Part shown: piece by piece, positions 9,346 through 18,405 of the stretch
Numbering within the stretch: position 1 is the stretch's first letter
Layout: each line of letters starts with the position of its first letter
Source: Isohypsibius dastychi
Taxonomy: Eukaryota; Tardigrada; Eutardigrada; Parachela; Isohypsibiidae
Assembly: GCA_034696485.1 (NCBI GenBank)
Contig: JAQIWT010000449.1
Span: 1 to 20,086, forward strand
DNA length: 20,086 bases
Reading direction: 5' to 3'
Position numbers and translations under genes: made by a program
Notes under the pieces: model-generated
Told to the model about the DNA's origin: nothing
Database searches by the model: none
What the model saw: the letters and a program-made list of their open reading frames with translations, nothing else

Positions 9346-11045
9346 ATGGAAGGAAACGCTGTGACTGATGTGTCCATGGAAGCACCAATGCGTACGACGG
9401 AAGACATATGCAGAATCCTCAACAAATTCCGTGACCACCAAATCGATTGCAAACAGTATTCTGGGCTTTTGCTATCGGCGCAGACATCTTTTCGGGCCGA
9501 AAGTCCTGAAAAAACCATCGTATTAACGATACAAGAAGAGACAGGTAGATACCATGCTCTGTCATAATATTCTATTGTTCATTCAATATTCATTTTTGAA
9601 CACTGTTTAAAACGCGACAAGAAGAATCAGTTTTTGTACTTAATGTGGATTCATCTGCAGGCGATCACTCCACCAAAAAAAGAGCTTTTACAAATGATGA
9701 GCTTCAGGCGGACTGTTTAATTGATGGAAATGAGCTTAGCCTTTTGTTTGTCTTCGAAAAAGCGTTTTCTGATTTCGGTACTTTGATTGCCGAGATCTAC
9801 AATGAGGTCACCAACGAAGGAGCTGGAATATACGAAGATGACTATGAGCGTTCTTTACTTGACGGCAGCTGGATCTTGGAAAAAGATCTCTGTTCCACCG
9901 AACACGGGCAAATTGAAAGATACCGTCTATCTGCCACCGCTTTAGCATACCTAGAAAGAATGTTTGAGGAAGTCCGAGCATGTGAATGGCCATATGGCGA
10001 ATCAGGCAAAGCTCCAGAAAAGGTCAAAAAGGCCGAACCTCCCATTGCTACACTGAATGGTACCGTCTTCTACAACAGCATTGCGACACTAGAAAATGAG
10101 CTAAATTTTCAGATTCCGGAAGTCGTGATGGATCCGGCTTGTCAATGCCACATAATCAACTGGCATTGTGTGTAGACGGCTATCCTGACCAGGAACGTCT
10201 AGAAATTTCAACAGAAAAGAATGTTATATCATTACCCTCATGGTGAGTTTAATGTGGGTAGGTTGGTATGTTTGACCCAACCAAACCGGGTTTGGTGCCA
10301 GGTCTAAATTCAAGACGGAACTGGACTGGAATGCAATGACGAAGGAAGAACGCTGCAAGTTTCTCAGTTTGTTCAATGGACACAAAATTGAGTATGCCAC
10401 CTTTTGCGGGTTGCAAAACTATAACGGCACCATCAACCATTGTCGACCTATCGACAAAACGGTTCTGCTCGTCGTTAAAACTCCGCAAGGTATTTTTCCA
10501 TCTGTCTCAAAACGTCGAGAACTGTAATAAACGTGTGAAAACAGTTTAAACAAGTCAGCTTGTGATATTTAGTCTGATTTCATGATTATTGCAAAACACA
10601 CAAACGTGACCCAGCATACTACGTAATCCCGGTACAACATTTGCGAGAATGCTCCTGACATTCCCGACATATCGACATATGTAGCTGGGGGGGGGGGGGG
10701 GGGGCATGTTGGGATTATTATCGCAGCAGAAGCTCCGGGACGCCGGCATGCTGGTAGTGTCCAAAAAATTGCTTTGCAACCCTTCGGTAACCGTATCTTG
10801 TTGCCAGGTCCATATGATTATATATCATCCACATTCCCAGGAGTTTTCGACGGCTGTCTTATTGATGGAAGAAATCCCTGTGATTTCATATCCGAAGCGT
10901 TTCAAAAAAGCCTGCCTTCAGAGGGAAACTCTGATCTCGCGAACCCAGAAGACAAAATGGAGTGTGACGATTATCCACTGAATGAACCAGTTTCGGCGGA
11001 TGAAGACTCTTTTGATTTTGGAAGCGACATTGAATATGGAAATTT
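9077..11045 (+). repeat. duplicated block, copy 1
   Basis: Similarity to copy 2 (about 12797-15360) runs from the 5' flank through all exons and introns to a few codons before the stop. Both copies have the same orientation; the start codons are 3738 bp apart. Introns 1 and 3 (counting the 53/54-nt one as intron 2) are equal in length in the two copies (116 and 59 nt). Copy edges are approximate. Confidence 0.85.
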
Positions 11046-11130
11046 ATCCAAAACTTCGACACTTCGCTCGCCCTCACCCGAAATCCTGGAGCCGGAACCG
11101 TATCCGAACGATACGGTGAATAAATTATAA
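9346..11130 (+). CDS. two-module protein of unknown function, copy 1
   Basis: Exons: 9346-9544, 9661-10059, 10113-10242, 10302-10489 and 10808-11130; 412 residues. All junctions are GT-AG and in phase. The start is chosen because an in-frame TAG lies 33-36 nt upstream and the ATG is shared with copy 2. The protein has two related halves. Module 1 (exons 1-2) reads DICRILNKFRDHQIDC, PEKTIVLTI, then ADCLIDGNE. Module 2 (exons 4-5) reads RCKFLSLFNGHKIEYAT, DKTVLLVVKTPQG, then DGCLIDGRN. In both modules the internal intron falls at the same phase-1 Gly codon. The short strands and G-H-x-I motif could be a small beta-barrel (Sm- or Tudor-like), but that is a guess. The tail is acidic and Ser/Pro-rich, with AATAAA at 11119-11124 overlapping the last codons. 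No signal peptide or membrane segment is evident. Confidence 0.75.
10687..10704 (+). repeat. poly(G) tract, 18 nt, in an intron
   Basis: 18 consecutive G in the last intron of gene copy 1, within ATGTAGCT...CATGTT. The matching place in copy 2 (near 14991-15000) has only five G in the same flanks, so the tract has expanded in copy 1 or shrunk in copy 2. Confidence 0.95.
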
Positions 11131-11794
11131 TACAGTGACTGAGCAGCACATAGTGGAATTCAAATGAGCGTGGAAGACGATCAGCCGGTCCGCTGGCGGT
11201 CTACTTGTCGTAACTCTTTTCCTGGTTTTTCCTGCTTGATAATTCTTGGTTTCCTGGTTGATTTTGGTTACTTGGTCCTTTATTTTGCTGGTTTTCTTTC
11301 GCATTTGATTTATCCAATTTCCAAGTTTCCCTTCAATTCAGTTCCCCATTAAAATCAGTTCTGCCTCTTGCGACGATTATAAGGAGATGATCATGGATTA
11401 CTCAAGTGGTGGATTGCGAGCGTTCTTGCAGCTGATCTATGGCTGGCCTTGTCCTGGTCTCGGAGATCATCTCGCTAAGCTTGTGGGGATTGTCGGCTAG
11501 TTTGGTTTGATTGGGGATGTTACGGATCTGGCCGAAGTGGATGATACAAGACAAGCAGTGACATCGCGGAATGCCGCGAAATTCTTCTTCAGGGCCCCTA
11601 AGCACCGGCAATTTGGAATATGGGTTCTAGCTTTGGGGATCCTGAGGCTTGATATATTGATACTGTTCGTGAGAGTGAAGAGTTCAGGGAACTAAAAGAT
11701 GGTGGGTTGTTTCTGGACGCTGCTGGGATTGATTGATTGCTGGAAAGATCGGGCTCTAGATCAACCTCAACTGGGTAACTTATACCACACGGAC

Positions 11795-12000
11795 ACTGAA
11801 GTCTGAACTCTGAACTCTGAATTCTGAGGTCTGAACTCTGAACTCTGAACTCTGAACTCTGAAGTCTAGGTCTGAAGTTTGAAATCTGAACTCTGAACTC
11901 CTAAGTCTAGGTCTGAAATCTGAACTCTGAACTCGGAGCTCTGAACTCAGAACTGTGAAGTCGGAACTCTGAACTCTGAACGCTGAAATCCGAAGTGCAC
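11795..12000 (+). repeat. heptamer array, unit TCTGAAC
   Basis: About 200 bp of degenerate 7-bp repeats (TCTGAAC with variants TCTGAAG, TCTGAAT, TCTAGG). The same heptamer occurs in reverse complement at 12557-12685. Minus-strand open frames through it (11780-12007) encode a simple VQSSEFR-type repeat and are not genes. Confidence 0.9.
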
Positions 12001-12556
12001 TCTGCATTCTTTTTCGCTGTGAACCTGGGTTCTTTCCAAGAAACGGTTTTGAGTAGTAACCCGCAACGAAGAAGCGGTCAGTCAGTATGTTCTTAACTGA
12101 AGAACAAACATTTGCGTTTTACGTCTCTTTTGACCTTTGATTTTAAGATCACGAAGCCTCTGGTCGCTGTGAGAAGCACGAGGGGCTGCGTAAGTAATTT
12201 TCGGTGACTTTCGTTGCTTTCTGAAGTGCTGGTACCGAGAAATTCAATACATCATGCATTTTAGAAGACCACTCACACCGCAAATCTGACAGTGAACAAC
12301 CCGTGGCCACAAAAACGCGTTTCTTACGAATTTTGTATTTTTGAGGGGGCTGTATCCCCTCGGTGCTTCATTCAATCTCAAGACATTTGTCATGAAAAAT
12401 GTAGCGCTCTAGAAACTGAGACCAAAAAATCTCAAAGATACGAGGTAGACTTCAAGCCACCATTCCTGAAAAATACTTGTTTGACCCCCCTTCCCTCACC
12501 TTCGCTGTATTTGAGTTCACATCTGTAGCTACATCTGTAGCTACAACATGTCGAAC

Positions 12557-12685
12557 TCAGACTTCAGAGTTCAGAGTTCAGAGTTCAGAGTCCAGTCCTT
12601 AGAGTTCAGACCTCAGAGTTCAGCGTTCAGACCTCAGACTTCAGAGTTCAGTCTTCAGAGTTCCGAGTTCAGAGTTCAGAGTTAC
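12557..12685 (-). repeat. heptamer array, unit GTTCAGA (inverse of the first array)
   Basis: About 130 bp of degenerate GTTCAGA repeats, the reverse complement of the TCTGAAC unit at 11795-12000. The two arrays face each other across about 555 bp of unique sequence. Confidence 0.9.
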
Positions 12686-13083
12686 AGTAAAGCACGAGCC
12701 ATGTTTCCCCTTTCTCGTCAGCTCTGAACTTTAGCTTTCCTTCAGTCTCACGAGTTTAGATCGTATGAGGACACTAATCAAATATGCAGTTTCCCGCTCT
12801 TGTCCTCAATGCTCTTGCACAGACCGACTACATACTTGCCTAACGGCTTTTGAAGCATAACGCAGACCGGCTGAAAAGCGCTAGAAACATAAAGACAAAC
12901 GCACATGTTCGATCGATCGATTGACGTATCGATTCATTCTGCAGCAGGGAGATTCACTTTTAGTGAGCTTTTATATGAATACAGTACATACTTACTTCGC
13001 ACCAAAGCCTAACTGCGGTTCGTGTTTGAACTTCTTTGATTGTGGCTGATTACGGGGAATCTACTTCTTTATCCCATGTGAAG

Positions 13084-15352
13084 ATGGAAGGAAGCTCTGG
13101 GAGCGAAGAGTCAAAGGAATCACAAATTCTTATGTCGGAAGACATATGCAGTCTCCTCTACGTATTCCGTGGTCACCAAATCGATTGCAAATGGGGTTCT
13201 GGGCTTTTGTTATCTGCGGAGAGATCTTATCGTGCTGAACGTCCTGAAAAAACCATCTTACTAACAATAAGAGAAGAGAAAGGTAGATACAATGCTCTGT
13301 AAGAATATTCAGTTGTTTATTGAATATTCATCTGCCAGTACTGTCTAGAATACGGCAGGACAATCCGTTTTTTGTACCTAATCTGAAATTCTCTGCAGGC
13401 GATCACTGGATCAAACAAAGAGCTTGTACATACGATGAGCTTCTTGATGACTGTTTGATTGATGGAAATAAGCTGGAAACCTTGTTTTTCTGCGTAGACA
13501 CGTTTTCTGAATTCGGCATTTCGGTTGGAGAAGCCTTCATAAGGGCGTGTTCTGATTTCGGCACTTTGATTGCCGAAGCTTACAAAGGGACGTTATTGGA
13601 TAAGGCAGATCATCACGTCACAAACCAAGACGTTCCGAGATTTGAAAATGTTTCTGGACATTCTTCAGTTGGCGACAACTTGACCTTGGAAAAAGATCTC
13701 TACTCCACCGAACAGTGGCAAGTAGAAAAATATCGTATATCTGCCACCACCTTAGCAGAATTAGAAAGCATGTGTGAGGAATTCCAAGCATGTAAATGGC
13801 CAGAAAAGGTCAAAAAAGACAAACCTCATCTTGCTTCGCTAAATGGTACAGTTCTCAGCAACAACACTGCGACTCCAGAAAATAAAGCTAAATTTTCAGA
13901 TTGCGGAAGTTATGATCGATCCAGCTCGTTAGTCCTATATAATGAACTGGCATTGTTTGTGGATGACAATCCTGACCCAGAATATCTAGAAATTTCAACA
14001 AAAAAGAATGTTGTGTCATTACCATCATGGTAAGTTTCATGTGTGAAGGCAAGTACGTTTAACCTAAACAAACCGGTTTTTGCGCCAGGCCTAAATTTGT
14101 AACGGAACTGGACTGGAATGCCATGTCGAAGGAACAACTCTGCAAGTTTCTCAATTTCTTTCATGGACATGAAATTGAGTATGCTACGTTTTGCGGGGTG
14201 CATAACTATACCGGCACCATTATTCATTGTCGACCCATTGGCAAAACCGTTCTACTCGTCGTGAAAACTCCGCAAGGTATTCTTCAATCTGCCTCAAAAA
14301 AATCGAGAACTGTTGTGAACGTTTGAATGCAATATAAACAAATTAGCTTGTCTGATTTAGTTTGAGGTCATAATACGAAAAACAACGAAATACGAAATAC
14401 AACGTGTACTCCACCCTCTCTTTTTACTGGACACCCCATGCATTGATTTGGTAAAGCAGCACAGCGAAGCGTGAGTCAAGTGAAGCAGGCAAAAAAGTTA
14501 TATTTGCCTAAATCAAAGCGAGGGGTGCCTGTAGCCCACTTACAGATCTCCACTTTATTCTCTGGAAAGCCATGATTGAAATCTCATTAATTGATTGCCT
14601 TTAAACGCTCAACTTGTCCGTCCGCCAAAGCGAACGGGTAAAGTTTCAATGAGAGCGGGTGAGGCGGGCTCATATGTTGAGCAGTGTCAGCCTATCAATC
14701 AACTAGGTTTCAATCATGGCTTTCCAGAGAATAAAGGGGAGATCTGTACACGAGAGGACGGAGTACCAGCCTAGCACGGAATCTCGGCACAGCATGTGCC
14801 AGAATAATCCCGACATACTCCGTTCTCAGAATTAAACGTCACCATGCGAGGTATAATCAGTGGGCCATGCTCGGGCCATTATGATTTTGGGTCTGTTCTG
14901 GGTCTCAGGTACTCGTCCGGGCGTTGCTCACTGATTTCACCTCGCATATAGGCGGTTAATCCTAGAACGGAGTACTACCAAATATGTAGCTTGGGGGACA
15001 TGTTCAGATTATCATCGCAGTAGCTGTGCCGGGACTACGTCATGCTTGTAGCTGTCGAAAAATGGTTTTTTGACCCTTCGGTAACCTTATTTTGTTGCCA
15101 GGTCCATATGATTATATATCATCCACATACCCGGGAGTTTTCTACGGCTGTCTTATTGATGGAAGAAATCCCGGTGATTTTATATCCGAAGCGTTTCAGA
15201 AAAACCTACCGTCAGGGGAAAAATCTGGTGTCGCGAACTCAGACGACAAAATGGAGTCTGACGACTATCCACTCAATGAACCACAACTGGAAGACCAACC
15301 AGTCTCGGCAGATGAAGACTCTTTTGATTTCGGAAGCGACATTGAAATTTAA
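13084..15352 (+). CDS. two-module protein of unknown function, copy 2
   Basis: Exons: 13084-13282, 13399-13845, 13900-14029, 14089-14276 and 15102-15352; 404 residues. The exon order, phases and most exon lengths equal copy 1 (199, 130 and 188 nt are identical). An upstream in-frame ATG at 13036 exists, but copy 1 has a stop in the matching region, so 13084 is preferred. Module 1: DICSLLYVFRGHQIDC, PEKTILLTI, DDCLIDGNK. Module 2: LCKFLNFFHGHEIEYAT, GKTVLLVVKTPQG, YGCLIDGRN. Compared with copy 1, exon 2 has a longer middle in which SEFGISVGEAF is followed by SDFGTLIAEAY, as if a 16-codon piece were doubled. It lacks about seven residues before EKVKK. The C-terminus ends soon after DFGSDIE, where copy 1 continues for some 30 residues. 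Both copies look intact and probably expressed, by coding conservation only. Confidence 0.75.
14407..14765. mobile_element. 355-bp MITE in the last intron of gene copy 2
   Basis: The element 14409-14763 is flanked by TA. Its ends are CTCCACCCTCTC and GAGAGGACGGAG, related to the CTCCGTTCTC family. Inside is a strong inverted repeat: 14541-14600 pairs with 14697-14750 (TTTATTCTCTGGAAAGCCAT and its complement). The loop contains GCGGGTGAGGCGGGCTCA, which recurs at 19173-19190. No coding capacity. Confidence 0.75.
14816..14974. mobile_element. 155-bp MITE, CTCCGTTCT termini
   Basis: The element 14818-14972 is flanked by TA, with ends CTCCGTTCTCAGAATTAA and its imperfect complement. GCGAGGTATAATCAGTG inside pairs with CACTGATTTCACCTCGC. 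It has the same length and ends as the element at 8314-8468, so both are one family. Confidence 0.75.
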
Positions 15353-15360
15353 ATTAACGA

Positions 15361-16213
15361 GTCAAGTGGGCTAATTGCGGATAATTCTTCAACTGGATAA
15401 CTCATACACCTCGCACTCTACTTGCATTTAGAACTGATAATTTACTTCATGGGTCCTGGGTCCATTGTTTCTAAACGCAATATGTACTCTGATGTCTGGT
15501 CTATGCTATGTCTCTCTATAGTACATGTAATGCAGCATGTACATTTATGTATGTACATTTACGTATGTTCTGTTTTCTCTTTTCCCCTTCTACTACCGAT
15601 GTTCCGATTGCAATGTATGTAGTGTTTCCGGAGATAATTGCGATTTTAATCGCTATTTGCACAAGTTCCGTTCTAAAATCTTTTTAATCGGTTTTTCCAC
15701 AACTCGAAGAGTGTGTTGACTGACAAGGTATTCGTCAAAACGATATAGGAGCGGTTAACGCTTCTAGTCATCGCCGGGAAGCGGCAAACTTGGCAGGGAG
15801 AAGGCTAAGACGCCAAAAATGAGCTTTGTACTCCTCTGAGCAACGCAATTTGGCATGTCCGCTATCGCGACTATATAGCGGTGCGGTTTCTTTTCAAACC
15901 ATTCGGTTTGATTCCGTTAACAAACCGAACCGTATTTACTCTTTTGTCGAGGGAATCATTCTCAGTGTGTGGTGTCATAGGCGTATTCCAACTGTTGTTG
16001 GGGGGGGGGGGGGGAGAGAGAGATCTATACGCGCAACGGAATCACTTCAAATGAGCAGATTCTAAAAGCGAGGGTGCGCATTTGGAATGGCTGTAATTTC
16101 GGAAACAGCAAGGCCAGGTTGCTTGTTTGACAACCTACCAAAGTGACTTTACTAAAGTGACGTTGAATTGAGAGGAAAGAGACGTGGCCGACCAGCACCG
16201 TGAATTATTTGAG
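15361..16213. other. intergenic region, no gene supported
   Basis: The open frames here (15422-15622, 15537-15719, 15826-16065) show no domain or splice logic. A short tandem, TGTACATTTAYGTA, occurs twice near 15537-15566. A G tract lies at 16000-16014. Confidence 0.5.
16000..16014 (+). repeat. poly(G) tract, 15 nt
   Basis: 15 consecutive G followed directly by an AG dinucleotide run, about 200 bp upstream of the candidate coding exon at 16214. Confidence 0.95.
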
Positions 16214-16438
16214 ATGGAGTCAAATCCACCTCATACAGAGCGTAGACTGCCAATGACGATGATCCCCCGTCCACCTAGCCCCCAAAACCTCCTTCCGCGG
16301 CGACCATTCATAACATGTACAGGTACAGAACTCCAGCAACATACCGGTCTATATGTAGTTGATAATCGAAAACCTGGTGCGAGACCGAAGCTGGATAACC
16401 TCGTTCATTTGGAGAGCTACAAGGAAGACAGAGCAAAG
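16214..16438 (+). CDS. candidate 5' coding exon, proline-rich, unidentified
   Basis: An ATG at 16214 in good context (GAGATGGAG) opens 75 codons ending at a possible donor, CAAAG/GTGTTA, in phase 0. The peptide is proline/arginine-rich at first (MIPRPPSPQNLLPRRPF) and more regular later (TGLYVVDNRKPG, LVHLESYKEDRAK). The continuous frame stops at 16445 inside an inserted MITE, so if this exon is real the gene must continue by splicing. I could not identify the next exon. The frame is also open upstream to 16184 without an ATG. It could be the start of a gene that has been cut by the element. Confidence 0.35.
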
Positions 16439-16442
16439 GTGT

Positions 16443-16760
16443 TATAGGGATTGCGAGAAGCCAGGGGGTATCATTTTTGAGGACTATCACGACACATTCC
16501 AGACTGTCATTTATCGAAACGCGAATCCGCGATTTTGATTGGCTGCAGACACTCCGCCACAACGTGCGAGTTTGAAATGTGAGATGACAGCGCGGCAAGC
16601 TGTCACGAATTGTGCCCAAAAACGTGCGACCACCGGAGTACCAAATGTGCATGGGGCTTTGCTTGTAGGGCTGAAACTGGAACACGCATCTAAATTCACT
16701 CGAAATATGCGTGATATGAAATATGCGTGATAATTTTCTATGTCTAGCGCAATCCCTATA
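16443..16760. mobile_element. 318-bp MITE, TATAGGGATTGCG termini
   Basis: TATAGGGATTGCG at 16443-16455 is matched by CGCAATCCCTATA at 16748-16760, consistent with TA target duplications around TAGGGATTGCG ends. The internal sequence from GCCAGGGGGTATCA to ACGTGCGACCACC recurs in the same orientation at about 18800-18975. A 16-bp tandem (GAAATATGCGTGATAT) sits near the right end at 16701-16732. Confidence 0.75.
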
Positions 16761-17094
16761 TTGACTGGGCCTGATATCTTTGTTCCTTGGTCAAACAAAA
16801 TCAGCGGTGCCACAGTATTGTTAGTGTGACAAGAAAACTTTGGAACATGTCATCAGCATGTTGGAGTTTCGACACCGAAAATTCAGAAATACAACTTCAA
16901 TCAGGGGGCAGTACGTAAAACAAAATTTGGTAATAAAACAAATTCAGATTGCAGACTAGCAAAACCAGTCATCCAGATTTTCGATAAACATTCATACTTT
17001 TTTCCATACCAGGGAGCATAGATTTCACTCATTGAACAGAAGAATAAAATTTCATCGAAATCCAGTTCGATTGGCAGATGAGTCGTTAGTCAGT
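16761..17094. other. 3' flank of the HP1-like gene, no gene seen
   Basis: AT-rich sequence without a supported coding region on either strand. The plus-strand frame at 17032-17217 overlaps the last exon of the minus-strand gene and is a shadow. Confidence 0.5.
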
Positions 17095-18405
17095 TCATGT
17101 TCGTCCATTAAAGAGAATCGGATTCCGGACGAGATACTCGCAAACGCGATGAGCCATTTTCTCGATACAGACATCATAAGGAACGAATTCTTGCGGATGA
17201 TCAGCGTAGTTGACTAGAAAGTGTATATCCTCGACCTTTTCAATAGTCAGTTTTGCTGGTTTGTGAGCAAGTATCCCGACCACCATCTTCCCATTTGCCA
17301 CACCAGTGCTGTTCTTGTCCGGAGCCGCAAATGCTTTTTGGACAGAAAAAGCTAGAGATTCAGCTGTCGTTGCGCTCTCAGCCTGAAAAGAGTATTCATT
17401 GGGTGGTTAGACAGAACATCAACAGAAGTTGTCGCAAAACAAGAATCGAACTTACTCTTGCTCGTTCCAAGTAACCACGCTCAATGATATCCACGGAGGG
17501 TCCACGAATGGGAGGGAACTTGGCGTTCGACTGAAGTTAAACATCACAGTCATGTCCAACTTCAACGAGCTGGACCATTGTGAATCTACCTTGATTGGCG
17601 ATGCCAGGAGAGTAGCTCGCCTGTTGTTAGGTGGTTCCGCCTCGGGAGAAACGTGCTTGCTCCGGCTCCGCGTAGAACGAGCTGTTGTTTCTACTTTTTT
17701 GAATACTTTCCGCCTGGAACTTGCTCTACTACTGCTCCGGCTAGCAACGCTTGCAACACTCGACTGGCGCTTAGTGTTTGCGACCCGGGAATCCTCAAAA
17801 AGCTTGATAGCTTTTGGTGCGCTCTGGCAGTGCGCTTCGGGCTCCCACGATTGCTCATCATATCCCAACCACTTGACCAGATATTGCACCTTCCCATATC
17901 TCGTCCGCTTATCGAGAATTCTCTCCACGTCGAACTTTTCACCCTCTGGTTCGACAATTGCTGACTGTGGTTCCGATGAGTTCGGTTGTGTGGAACCGCT
18001 GGCCGTGGACGGAAACTGCGACAAGGGGGCAGCAGGAACGAGGGATTGCTTAGGTGGACTGGCTTTGCGGTACAACACCGGTGAGCAGGAAGACGCTGAG
18101 TCGGTACTCTCCCCGTCCACAGAGATTTCAGAGGAGTTCAGAAGCGAAATAGAGCTCTTGACGTTGGATGCTAGAAAAAAAATTATGATCCAACATGTCT
18201 GATAGAGAAAACTAAGAAGTAGTGCACCTGTCCGTTGTCGCTGCCGACTGAGAGGAAGAACAGAGTGTGCGCCAGTTTCATTCAAGGCTGCTGTAGAAGA
18301 TTTATGGCCGTTGGTCGATTTATGATTGCTCGCAGTTGACCGTCTGAGTTCCAGCTCTGGGCTGTGGCTGACATGACCTGAAACAACGCTGTCGATGAAT
18401 CGCAT
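17095..18405 (-). CDS. HP1-like protein: chromodomain plus probable chromoshadow domain
   Basis: Exons on the minus strand: 18405-18228, 18170-17590, 17530-17456 and 17382-17095, giving 373 residues; introns are 57, 59 and 73 nt. The chromodomain is at residues about 139-188, starting [20 protein letters not shown]. The aromatic cage that binds methyl-lysine is present as F139, W160 and Y163 (KWLGYD), followed by the usual WEPE. A basic Ser/Arg hinge follows. The last exon holds a probable chromoshadow domain: [23 protein letters not shown] and an aromatic helix ending in [12 protein letters not shown]1 proteins read H3K9 methylation and dimerise through the shadow domain; that role is by family. 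The serine-rich N-terminal part of about 135 residues is longer than in typical HP1. The start is uncertain: the frame could also be entered by splicing at the TTTCAG near 18380. Confidence 0.75.

Larger units (their letters stand above)
11131..13083. other. spacer between the two gene copies, no gene supported
   Basis: This 1.95-kb stretch holds the two inverted heptamer arrays (separate entries) and, from about 12797, the 5' flank homologous to copy 1. The open frames at 11164-11352, 11507-11695 and 12292-12528 show no domain, no splice partner and biased composition (T-rich or simple), so I do not call them. A 12-bp direct repeat, ATCTGTAGCTAC, occurs twice in a row at about 12521-12544. 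Confidence 0.5.
12797..15360 (+). repeat. duplicated block, copy 2
   Basis: Direct copy of 9077-11045. It is longer mainly because its last intron contains two MITEs (14409-14763 and 14818-14972). Its 5' flank keeps the GATCGATCGA run at 12911-12920. Divergence from copy 1 is well beyond allelic level, with many codon differences and several in-frame indels. Confidence 0.85.

Noticed and set aside
10113-10175. Copy 1 as a pseudogene with premature stop
   Set aside because: The frame difference lies in a 53-nt segment with intron ends; removing it keeps both copies open.
11780-12007. VQSSEFR repeat protein on the minus strand
   Set aside because: It is the translation of a degenerate heptamer array.
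17429-18202. 257-codon plus-strand frame
   Set aside because: It is the shadow of the HP1-like gene on the opposite strand; it is long only because that exon is GC-richer and stop-poor.
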